Source: Nitrososphaerota archaeon (GTDB taxonomy: Archaea > Thermoproteota > Nitrososphaeria > Nitrososphaerales > JACQRY01). From it: DNA of 5,925 bases. The notes under the pieces are model-generated. The model was given only the letters and a program-made list of their open reading frames with translations, did no database searches and was not told the origin of the DNA. Numbering within the stretch: position 1 is the stretch's first letter; the number at the start of each line of letters is the position of its first letter. This document shows, piece by piece, positions 1-5,779 of this stretch. Position numbers and translations under genes: made by a program. Location: NCBI GenBank assembly GCA_016206275.1, contig JACQRY010000024.1, positions 1 to 5,925 of the forward strand, read 5' to 3'.

Positions 1-635
1 CGACAAGCGAGTCCCAAGAGTCTTCCAAAGTGGTCGGCGTCGAAGATGAAGATGAGAGCAAACTCGATCTCAATGCATGGATACCCGGAGATTACATCGT
101 ATACGGTAAGCACGAGAAGAGTTTCTGGCCTGACTTTCTGCATGATTACCTGCTTGCAGTATTGAAGGGGGATGAAGAAGCTAAGAGCAAGCTTAGATCT
201 GTGCTGATGGAGAAGAACCCACTCGCCCTAAAGGAGTACGAACATAGGCTTACGGAAAATCCAGTCAAAGCATTTTTGTACATTCCTGAATGGGAGTTCA
301 AGGCTTTCGAGGACAGGGTGCAAGTCGAGGGATGGAGAGAAAGCCCAAATGAGACGGTAGCACAAGGTCGAATTAGAAGCGATAAAATGGCGATGTCAGA
401 CGAAGCAGACTTCTTGCGTAGAACCGAGTGGGGTAAGTGGCATGACGCACTTGAGAAGATGTGCAATCAGTACGAAGAGGCCAGAAAGAAGGAAAATAGG
501 TCAGCATGTTGGATCATCAAGCGTCTCATGGAAATATTCCATGAATACTCATACGGCTCTAATGGGACTGGGTACAAGTACATAGACACTGACACCTTCG
601 GGGAAGACTTATTCCGCTCAATGGAGGCTGGCTGA
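1..635 (+). CDS. 3' part of an unrecognised acidic, aromatic-rich protein (5' end outside window)
   Basis: The frame is open from the left edge to a TGA at 633-635, with no in-frame stop upstream of the first possible start (GTG at 30). The visible part is therefore probably the C-terminal end of a longer protein; GTG30 has no convincing promoter or ribosome site before it. The first 25 or so residues are a Ser/Glu/Asp-rich low-complexity stretch (SESQESS, EDEDES) that looks like a flexible linker. After it comes a compact-looking domain of about 185 residues, rich in Trp, Tyr, Phe and charged residues, with helical segments such as the one around EKMCNQYEEARKKENR. There is no signal peptide or membrane helix. 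I do not recognise the family and assign no function. Codon pattern and length make it a real gene. It converges on the VirB6-like gene and overlaps it by 18 bp at the 3' ends. Confidence 0.75.
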   Translation, partial: TSESQESSKVVGVEDEDESKLDLNAWIPGDYIVYGKHEKSFWPDFLHDYLLAVLKGDEEAKSKLRSVLMEKNPLALKEYEHRLTENPVKAFLYIPEWEFKAFEDRVQVEGWRESPNETVAQGRIRSDKMAMSDEADFLRRTEWGKWHDALEKMCNQYEEARKKENRSACWIIKRLMEIFHEYSYGSNGTGYKYIDTDTFGEDLFRSMEAG

Positions 636-2654
636 CGATTTACGCTTTCTTTCGAGCCTTTCAATCGTCTTCTTGATTAGTCCTAATTGCCAATTTTCAT
701 CTTCACTTAGCTTCTCATTCTTCATCTTATCTTCAAGTGCTCTTTGACGCCACCCTAGGAAGTCGATAGTTTCTTTGTACTCCTCTGAGCTCATCTTCTT
801 CACGCGTCCCCCGGATAGCCCATCTAACTCAAGAAGCCTGTTCCTTGCTTCGCTATCGGTCAGCTCCGTCGGCTTTGCACCATGTTCGGCAGGTTTTACA
901 ATGTGGAGAGATGGTGCAGGGACTTCACGAAAGGTAGTATCCATCGACTTGAACGCCTCTCCAAGATCGAGCTTTTCCAGTTGCGGATTGTAGGGTTTCT
1001 TTGAAAGTTGTTCCTCCAACCTTAGCCGATTGAACCCCATATTTTCCACCATGGGTCTTAGGTTCGCTTTTCTTGATTTTTCGCTGTCGTACCACGCATC
1101 TAGGTTGCGCCTAATCCGACTCGCAATTTCAGGCTTAGCTTCCAGAGACTTTATGAACTTCTGGAATTCTGAACCTACCATGGAATAGTTCTTGTCCAAG
1201 TGTCCCACTCCTGTCCTATCTCTAATATATTGTCCAGCAGTCACAGCACTCCAACCTTCCGTTACTTGTTTTATCCAAGAGATTCCTTCCGAAGAATTTT
1301 CTCCCGCGACAGGCTGATTAGAAAATTGTAGGAGGAGTGCTTCGGCTGTGGTCCCGGCGTACTTTAGTGCGTAGGGGCTGTAGACACCTAGGGCAGTCTC
1401 CTTGGCTGTTTCTTTGAAAAGAGGTGGCTTCAGGGTCGCCACGAACGGCCCTCCCGGAGCCAGCCCAGTCCTCCCAAACCCTCTAGATAGTCCCGTAAGG
1501 CCACCCTTGATCATTGGCGGTGCGATCCTGCTTGTCGTTAAGACTCCAGCCGTGGCTGCGGTTGCGAGCCCTCCCAAATGTCCAAGGTTCAGGCTGGACC
1601 ATCCGACTATTCTGTCGGCGAAACTGCCTAGCTTGGGTGTAGCACTCGCTACAGCACCGCGAAGTATGGAACCGCCGCCCATCATTTGAAGTGCTCCTAC
1701 CCCTGCCGTCCCGGCCCCTATTGCCGCAAGTCCTGCTACCGTTGCTCCAGTTTGTGCTCCAGCCGTCACTATTCCCGCAGTCGTCATGAATAGACTACCC
1801 AGTTTCGGTGCGAGCACGGTAGGCATCATCGCAGCTGCTACGATGGTGCCGAACGCTGCAAGCATGGCCAATAGCCCTCCCCACTGTTGGATCACTTCGA
1901 AGCCGAATCTCAGGAAGATTGCAGCTATCACGCTAGCAAGCATTAGCCCTACCAGCATCTCAATGAGAGATTCTGCTACTCCTTTGGTCAGCGGTATGAG
2001 CCTGAGGATCAGCAGGAGGGGCATCATCACGACCAGGGAGCCGACGAAGAATATTCTCAGCGCCCCTAGGACGGCGATTGCAATAAGAGCGATCATGTCA
2101 ATGATGAAGACAAAGACAGCCATGATAGCATTGAGAAGTGCCTGTTCAGCATTGACTGGAGGCGGGCTTATCGTTGCCTTCAATACTCCCATGATCATTC
2201 CAGGCTCTAGGATTAGTTTCGAACCGGGGTCAGTAAGCACGTTGAGGAGCGATGCCGTGGCGTTGTAGAGGGGGAGCGCTAGGAAGATCGTGATCAATGT
2301 GAAGACGCTTCCCGTAAGGATGCCAGAAGCCGTACCTTCTCTCATGGCTCCGAAGGATTCTAGAGCATAGCTTATGCCTGCAACTAGGAAAACTACAGCG
2401 AAGAAGATCAGCGAAACATTTCTAATTATCTCCAGGACATTCACTATGGCCGGACCGATATCGCCAGCAGCAGCGTGGCCTATTGGAAGTTTGATGAGGA
2501 AGAAGTATACTCCCTGCTCACCTCCTAGGCTGTTGAGGAGGAGTTCGAAAGCACCTGCTAAGGCGCTTGTGAAGAGCTGAAAGATGAAGGTCGAGAATTG
2601 GTTAAACCAGTCTAAAGGGTTGAGAGGTATCTGGAGGGGGCTCAATGGCGCCAA
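618..2654 (-). CDS. Polytopic membrane protein with VirB6/TrbL-like architecture
   Basis: This 678-residue protein has a hydrophobic N-terminal half and a soluble C-terminal half. A hydrophobic or amphipathic helix lies near residues 16-43, with membrane helices at about 77-98, 111-131, 172-198, 200-220, 228-250 and 258-283. A Gly/Ala-rich segment (about 291-373) follows, then a hydrophilic tail ending in a charged, probably coiled-coil region (about 620-672). Five to seven helices followed by a Gly/Ala-rich stretch and a long polar tail is the layout of VirB6/TrbL inner-membrane subunits of type IV secretion, to which archaeal CedA-type DNA-transfer proteins are also related. The assignment rests on architecture, not on a diagnostic motif. 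The start is taken as TTG at 2654: the frame has TGA at 2661-2663 just upstream, and the first in-frame ATG lies some 100 codons in. TTG at 2645 is an alternative. The gene has its own promoter in the 50-bp gap after the surface protein gene. Confidence 0.8.
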   Translation of the reverse strand: MAPLSPLQIPLNPLDWFNQFSTFIFQLFTSALAGAFELLLNSLGGEQGVYFFLIKLPIGHAAAGDIGPAIVNVLEIIRNVSLIFFAVVFLVAGISYALESFGAMREGTASGILTGSVFTLITIFLALPLYNATASLLNVLTDPGSKLILEPGMIMGVLKATISPPPVNAEQALLNAIMAVFVFIIDMIALIAIAVLGALRIFFVGSLVVMMPLLLILRLIPLTKGVAESLIEMLVGLMLASVIAAIFLRFGFEVIQQWGGLLAMLAAFGTIVAAAMMPTVLAPKLGSLFMTTAGIVTAGAQTGATVAGLAAIGAGTAGVGALQMMGGGSILRGAVASATPKLGSFADRIVGWSSLNLGHLGGLATAATAGVLTTSRIAPPMIKGGLTGLSRGFGRTGLAPGGPFVATLKPPLFKETAKETALGVYSPYALKYAGTTAEALLLQFSNQPVAGENSSEGISWIKQVTEGWSAVTAGQYIRDRTGVGHLDKNYSMVGSEFQKFIKSLEAKPEIASRIRRNLDAWYDSEKSRKANLRPMVENMGFNRLRLEEQLSKKPYNPQLEKLDLGEAFKSMDTTFREVPAPSLHIVKPAEHGAKPTELTDSEARNRLLELDGLSGGRVKKMSSEEYKETIDFLGWRQRALEDKMKNEKLSEDENWQLGLIKKTIERLERKRKSSASLH

Positions 2655-2682
2655 TGCTTGTCATCAAATGATAGATTATCGT

Positions 2683-2690
2683 CTTAAAAG
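2683..2690 (-). promoter_or_regulatory. Archaeal TATA box (CTTTTAAG) of the VirB6-like gene
   Basis: CTTTTAAG reads on the minus strand inside the 50-bp gap between the two minus-strand genes, identical to the boxes of the two surface protein genes. Using the 23-nt box-to-start distance seen in those genes, transcription would begin near 2660, giving a leader of only about 6 nt before the TTG at 2654. The VirB6-like gene can therefore be transcribed on its own, although readthrough from the upstream gene is also possible. Confidence 0.6.
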
Positions 2691-2704
2691 CGGGGGAAAA
2701 GTCA

Positions 2705-4408
2705 CTAACTGGCTTTGACCGCCCTCGTAATCATGGCGATCAGAATTGAGGCGAATATTACAACTCCGAGCAGATAGGCGAGCTCTTCGCCGAACACTAA
2801 ACTGCTCTCGTGATATGGGCCTGATTGTATTCTGACTTCTGAGGATGCACCCCAGACATTCCCATACCTTAGGCTCAACTGCGAGCCCGAATTCGGGCTC
2901 AAGGGTATCGAGATGAAGTAGGGCCCAAACCACCCTGTAGCTCCATACATCGAGTTCGTTGCTGCGTCGGGAAGCGTAAAGTTCTTCATCAATGTCCCGC
3001 TTTCGTCATAAGCTGATATCCACTTTACTCCTCCCGCTTCTTTCGCAATATCTAGGTCTAATGAAATATAGGTGCCTCCTTCGTAGATCCTTTTGATGTT
3101 AAGCCCGCCTCCTACCATATTCACGTACAGTTCAACTGGTTCGCCCGTGAACATGAATGTGCTCGCTACCTTGGAACTGTAAGCTTGTCCGTAGCCTGTT
3201 ACGGTTAGCATCGTGCTGTAGGTTAAGAGGCTTGTCCTGTTCACCAGTGCATCTAGCGAGCCATTAGCTTCGAATATTTGGGACCCCATTGCGTAAAAGT
3301 CGTTTTGAAATATCTTCAACGCTTCATCGTCGCGAGTCTTTTCTGAGGCGTAGGCTAGCAGGTATTCGCCGTAGGTCGTGTTCCCATTCGGCTTGATCGC
3401 AAGATCCAAACGCACGTTCGAATCGATACTCCAGCCTCCGTTGGCAGGCTTGTATGCCTTGACGATTATGGGCTGCTTGAAGCCCTCAGGCCGGTAGGTG
3501 TAACTTACTTCGAACAGGGGTTTGGGTTGAAGTGCATATAGCTTCGAGTAGAAGGTTAGACCTACATCTATCGCGCTGTACCCATCTTGAAGAATATCCC
3601 TCATGCTGTTTCCAGTCATGTTCATGACGAGCCTCGCATAGCGCCTATCTCCTTGTAGCGGCATCCCGCATTTTGTGCTATTCCACCAGAGCACCCTGCC
3701 ATCAGGGAAGCTCTTTGTCACAAGGTCTGAGCAGTCTGTTAGGTTGGACTTCAGACATTTCTCACGATTGAGCACGCTTTTGCTACCCACGAGGGTATAG
3801 CTGTAATCATCGATTAAGACCCTTTGCTTCGTGTCGTTTAGCGGGCCATTACCATCGTATCGCACTAGACTTACGAAGGGTTTCTCGTAACTATCCCACC
3901 CCGAGTCTTTGAACAGGGGATAGCTTAGGAGCGCCGTAAATCGAGGATCGTAAGCAACTACGCTGACGACTTGGCTTGACGATGCCTGAACATATTCAGA
4001 AGCTATCTTCGTCAGGTTCCCTTCGACATAGGTGTACGTGTAAACCCCGTGTGCGGTGAAGCTTATCACGTATGAGCCTGGCTTGGTTTCCTTGTTCAAT
4101 TCGAAGTGCCATTCTCCTGAAATATCCGTGGAACCCGATGCGGTGAAGATGCCTGAATCGTAGGTAACTTCAAGGTATAGGAAACTTGTGTCTGGGCCCA
4201 GATCTATCCCATACATAATCTTAAGCGCGTCTCCAGGGTAAAAGGTTCCATCGGCATTATTTCTGAGCCTGCCGCATTCGTCCTCGACATAAAGGAGACG
4301 CGTAGAAATGTTAACATGGTTTCCAGCCAAGGCTTGAGGAGCTAGCTGCGAAATAGCAACTGTAAAGACGAGAAGCAGGAGAGTTAGTGCATTCGTTATC
4401 CTAGGCAT
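2705..4408 (-). CDS. Secreted, probably N-glycosylated surface protein with C-terminal membrane anchor
   Basis: This 567-residue protein starts with a Sec-type signal peptide: MPRIT, a Leu/Val/Ala core at about 7-22, and an ALA-type cleavage site near residue 28. The ectodomain is rich in beta-forming Tyr/Thr/Ser/Val stretches. One segment at about 60-125 reads like an Ig-like beta sandwich, ending in a KPGSYVISF-type strand. It carries ten N-x-S/T sequons (N33, 131, 191, 222, 243, 263, 343, 382, 390, 476) and four cysteines (45, 218, 226, 247), which would allow two disulfides. A single membrane helix at about 544-562 and a short basic tail anchor it, so the bulk faces outward. I do not recognise the family; a surface or adhesin-like partner of the neighbouring membrane protein is inference. 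The frame extends to an ATG at 4513, but that version would bury the signal peptide and run through the promoter. The ATG at 4408 is supported by the TATA box 23 nt upstream and by the identical arrangement in the paralogue at 5657. Confidence 0.85.
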   Translation of the reverse strand: MPRITNALTLLLLVFTVAISQLAPQALAGNHVNISTRLLYVEDECGRLRNNADGTFYPGDALKIMYGIDLGPDTSFLYLEVTYDSGIFTASGSTDISGEWHFELNKETKPGSYVISFTAHGVYTYTYVEGNLTKIASEYVQASSSQVVSVVAYDPRFTALLSYPLFKDSGWDSYEKPFVSLVRYDGNGPLNDTKQRVLIDDYSYTLVGSKSVLNREKCLKSNLTDCSDLVTKSFPDGRVLWWNSTKCGMPLQGDRRYARLVMNMTGNSMRDILQDGYSAIDVGLTFYSKLYALQPKPLFEVSYTYRPEGFKQPIIVKAYKPANGGWSIDSNVRLDLAIKPNGNTTYGEYLLAYASEKTRDDEALKIFQNDFYAMGSQIFEANGSLDALVNRTSLLTYSTMLTVTGYGQAYSSKVASTFMFTGEPVELYVNMVGGGLNIKRIYEGGTYISLDLDIAKEAGGVKWISAYDESGTLMKNFTLPDAATNSMYGATGWFGPYFISIPLSPNSGSQLSLRYGNVWGASSEVRIQSGPYHESSLVFGEELAYLLGVVIFASILIAMITRAVKAS

Positions 4409-4438
4409 CCATTTGTGACTTTTCTGAGACCTTAAAAG
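4226..4438 (-). repeat. Duplicated block, copy 1: promoter plus first 61 codons of the surface protein gene
   Basis: This stretch is homologous to 5481-5687 in the same orientation, with one 6-bp (two-codon) length difference in the signal peptide region. Similarity spans the TATA box, the leader-free start and codons up to the conserved G-D-A. Counted by hand, 22 of 27 residues match from STRL to GDA, and about 29 of 38 bases match from CTAGGCAT at the start codon through the TATA box. The divergence shows an old duplication, not a fresh copy. Confidence 0.8.
4431..4438 (-). promoter_or_regulatory. TATA box (CTTTTAAG) of the surface protein gene, leaderless transcript
   Basis: CTTTTAAG on the minus strand ends 23 nt before the A of ATG4408, so the box centre is about 26-27 nt upstream. 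That is the usual archaeal TATA-to-transcription-start distance, so transcription should begin at or next to the start codon. The same box at the same distance precedes the paralogue. There is no Shine-Dalgarno before this ATG, as expected for a leaderless message. Confidence 0.7.
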
Positions 4439-4588
4439 AGGACTATGAGTTAGAATCCCTTCCGGCCCCTGACTTTTGAGCGAATCCTTTGTTTGCAAGC
4501 TGTTCTGATGCATCTCATGCCAGCGTCATTAACTCGAAATGGGAGCTCGGAACACTCGCGCATTCATAACCAATGAATAGTGGAGTAT

Positions 4589-4602
4589 ATTTGAGCCCAA
4601 AT
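4589..4602. promoter_or_regulatory. Inverted repeat ATTTG-N4-CAAAT upstream of the abiE promoter
   Basis: Two perfect 5-bp arms flank an AGCC spacer, 11 bp upstream of the abiE TATA box. AbiEi antitoxins are known to autoregulate their operon by binding inverted repeats near the promoter, so this could be an auxiliary operator. The arms are short, and a chance match in AT-rich DNA is possible. Confidence 0.3.
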
Positions 4603-4612
4603 GCACATAATG

Positions 4613-4620
4613 ATATATAT
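4613..4620 (+). promoter_or_regulatory. TATA box (ATATATAT) of the abiE operon
   Basis: An ATATATAT tract lies 35 bp upstream of ATG4656. Applying the 23-nt spacing seen in the surface genes puts the transcription start near 4643, leaving a leader of about 12 nt. That leader contains a GTGAT (4647-4651) four bases before the start codon, which can pair with the AUCAC of the archaeal 16S 3' end. The box differs from the CTTTTAAG of the minus-strand genes, which fits a separately acquired module. Confidence 0.5.
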
Positions 4621-4626
4621 CTGAGG

Positions 4627-4643
4627 GTTCCATAAAGTGGAAC
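4627..4643. promoter_or_regulatory. Candidate AbiEi operator: inverted repeat GTTCCA-N5-TGGAAC
   Basis: Perfect 6-bp arms flank a TAAAG spacer. The palindrome sits exactly between the TATA box and the predicted transcription start, where a bound repressor would block TFB or RNA polymerase. AbiEi antitoxins have an N-terminal winged helix-turn-helix and repress their own operon through inverted repeats, which makes this the best operator candidate in the window. The sequence is visible; the binding is inferred. Confidence 0.55.
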
Positions 4644-4655
4644 AATGTGATATAG

Positions 4656-5291
4656 ATGTCAATTAGCCTCCTGCTCAGAAGGCTCCGCATCGAGAACAAA
4701 GAATTCGTGACATCAAACGAGCTTAAAGCGTATTGCAAGTCGATGGGGACAGAATACGACGCTGCAATTAGATACCTTGTGAAAAGGAAATATGTTGTGA
4801 GAATCTTCAGAGGAGTATTCTATATCAAGCCACTCGAAGAGCTAAAACTTGGAAGGACCAAATACAATCATCTGGAGCTAGTGGCCAAGGGATTAGGACT
4901 GAAGAAAGTGAAAGACTGGTACTTCGGTCTTCGCAGCGCACTCAAACTGAACAACATGACTCATGAGCACTTTTCAATCGAAGAGGTGGTTAGCGGCTCC
5001 ATATTTCGAGCGAAGCCTATGAACATAGCTGGTTACAAATTCAAGTTCGTGAAGCTTTCGCCTTCATTGTTAGGCTTCGGCCTTAAGGAGAAGAACGGTA
5101 TCAGATACTCTGATCCAGAAAAGACAATCCTTGACTTCATATACATCTGGAGGTATAATGGAGTTCCTGAGGACAGGATAGTCCTCGATATTTCGGAATG
5201 GACAAGCGCTACCTCAAAAGAAAAGCTCAGGAAGTATGCGAAGAATTACCCAAACACCGTTGCTAAGATCGCTGAAAGAGTGGTCGCATGA
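4656..5291 (+). CDS. abiEi: AbiEi-family antitoxin / autorepressor (type IV toxin-antitoxin)
   Basis: This 211-residue cytoplasmic protein has the AbiEi layout. An N-terminal winged helix-turn-helix occupies about residues 1-60, including the helix near SNELKAYCKSM and a wing-like strand pair around VVRIFRGVFYIKP. A C-terminal antitoxin domain follows at about 70-205, carrying the typical signature YSDPEKTILDFIY at 151-163. AbiEi proteins neutralise the cognate nucleotidyltransferase toxin AbiEii without stable complex formation and repress the operon. The length is normal for archaeal and short bacterial members, and I see no frameshift or missing segment. ATG4656 is the first start after an in-frame TAG at 4653-4655. 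The stop overlaps the abiEii start as ATGA (5288-5291), the usual translational coupling of this pair. The local base composition looks AT-richer than the genes to the left, consistent with horizontal transfer. Because the toxin gene is cut, this is probably now an orphan antitoxin. Confidence 0.88.
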   Translation: MSISLLLRRLRIENKEFVTSNELKAYCKSMGTEYDAAIRYLVKRKYVVRIFRGVFYIKPLEELKLGRTKYNHLELVAKGLGLKKVKDWYFGLRSALKLNNMTHEHFSIEEVVSGSIFRAKPMNIAGYKFKFVKLSPSLLGFGLKEKNGIRYSDPEKTILDFIYIWRYNGVPEDRIVLDISEWTSATSKEKLRKYAKNYPNTVAKIAERVVA

Positions 5292-5476
5292 GAGCGGACT
5301 TCGTTGACGCGGTAGCACAGACGCTTGACATTCAAAGAAAAGACCTGATTGAGAAGGACCTTATTCTTCATCAGGTTCTTCTGGACCTTTCCAAGGACGA
5401 ATTCTTTTCCAGGAGCTTCGTGTTCAAGGGTGGAACTTGTCTTATAAAATGTTACTTCGGCTATCTCCGATTCTAG
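5288..5476 (+). pseudogene. abiEii: abiEii toxin (nucleotidyltransferase), 5' remnant of 62 codons
   Basis: The remnant matches the start of AbiEii (DUF1814) toxins: an N-terminal helical part with EKDLILHQVLLDL (residues 22-34) leading into the nucleotidyltransferase strand-turn FKGGTCLIKCYFGYLRF (46-62). GGT at 48-50 is the conserved first half of the active-site signature. In intact family members the R-F is followed by S-E-D-L-D-F, whose acidic residues bind the metal. Here a TAG at 5474-5476 comes right after R-F. Complete proteins are usually some 200-300 residues, so about three quarters, including the D-x-D catalytic acids, is missing. No continuation is found downstream in any frame; the next bases belong to an inverted-orientation surface protein gene. 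The remnant should be catalytically dead. It starts on the ATGA overlap with abiEi. Confidence 0.85.
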
Positions 5477-5657
5477 CGCGCGCATCGCCGGGGTAAAAAG
5501 TTCCATCGACATTGTTTCTATGCTGACCACATTCGTCCGTAACATAGACTAGGCGCGTAGAGGTGGTGATGAGACTTTCAGCCGAGGCTGGTGGCGTTGC
5601 TTGTAAGATAGTAAAAAGGAGTAGAAGGAGAATTACCGCGTCTCTGATTCTAGGCAT
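5442..5657 (-). pseudogene. 5' remnant of a second surface protein gene, fused to antisense abiEii sequence
   Basis: The first 59 codons match the N terminus of the 567-residue surface protein: MPRI start, Leu-rich signal peptide with a probable PASA cleavage site near residue 26, then STRLVYVTDECG and NNVDGTFYPGDA, which keep the cysteine and the G-D-A block. After residue 59 the reading frame enters the junction (RA) and then the reverse complement of abiEii, adding an unrelated tail (RIGDSRSNIL) before a stop at 5442-5444. The ectodomain and membrane anchor are lost. The promoter and start context are intact, so a short secreted peptide of about 45 residues after cleavage could still be made, but nothing indicates that it is functional. 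Confidence 0.85.
5474..5483. other. Recombination (deletion) junction between abiEii and the surface gene paralogue
   Basis: AbiEii-type coding sequence holds through the F codon at 5471-5473 and probably one base further. Homology to the surface protein gene begins at its A codon (5481-5483). The few bases between are an alternating GC run (GCGCGCGC at 5476-5483), which could be microhomology, filler, or a slippage-prone end. No terminal inverted repeats or target duplication are visible, so a transposon end is unlikely. Confidence 0.75.
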
Positions 5658-5687
5658 TCACTTATGGCTTTTACAAGGACTTAAAAG
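5481..5687 (-). repeat. Duplicated block, copy 2: promoter plus first 59 codons of the surface gene paralogue
   Basis: This is the counterpart of 4226-4438 in direct orientation, about 1.25 kb to the right. Homology is visible from the G-D-A codons through the start codon to the CTTTTAAG box, and fades directly upstream of the box. Confidence 0.8.
5680..5687 (-). promoter_or_regulatory. TATA box (CTTTTAAG) of the truncated surface gene paralogue
   Basis: The box is identical to that of the intact gene and is again 23 nt before the A of the start codon (5657). If active, it drives a leaderless transcript that runs through the junction and antisense across abiEii and abiEi. Confidence 0.65.
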
Positions 5688-5723
5688 TGGCCTTCGAGGG
5701 TTCTGGTGCTTCTTAGGGAGTTA

Positions 5724-5735
5724 ATCCTATAGGAT
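5724..5735. repeat. Perfect 12-bp palindrome ATCCTATAGGAT
   Basis: An uninterrupted 12-bp palindrome lies 37 bp upstream of the paralogue TATA box, in the gap between the truncated surface gene and the small ORF at the right edge. It could be a dimer-binding site. It is not followed by a T run on either strand, so it does not look like a terminator. No copy is seen upstream of the intact surface gene. Confidence 0.35.
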
Positions 5736-5779
5736 CGTCTTGTGGTGCATGTTGGGGCTTGAGTAATACCTAGGGTCAA

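Noticed and set aside
146..466. Minus-strand open frame of 106 codons opposite the left gene
   Set aside because: It is a Ser/Leu-rich shadow of the plus-strand acidic gene with no promoter or ribosome site.
1402..2268. Plus-strand open frames of 95 and 160 codons (1402-1689, 1786-2268)
   Set aside because: They are antisense to the membrane protein gene; their composition is the complement of its Ala/Gly/Leu/Ile-rich codons and they show no start context.
2676..2933. Minus-strand open frame of 85 codons at the 3' end of the surface gene
   Set aside because: It is an alternative frame inside the better-supported surface protein gene, with Arg-rich, non-protein-like composition.
4409..4513. 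N-terminal extension of the surface protein to the ATG at 4513
   Set aside because: It is polar, has no counterpart needed by the paralogue, would bury the signal peptide 35 residues in, and overlaps the TATA box at 4431-4438.
4529..4738. Minus-strand open frame of 69 codons across the abiE promoter
   Set aside because: It covers the abiE control region and start antisense, and has no promoter of its own.
5440..5490. Insertion sequence end inside abiEii
   Set aside because: The DNA at the break is clearly the coding start of a surface gene homologue; no transposase, terminal inverted repeat or target duplication is visible.
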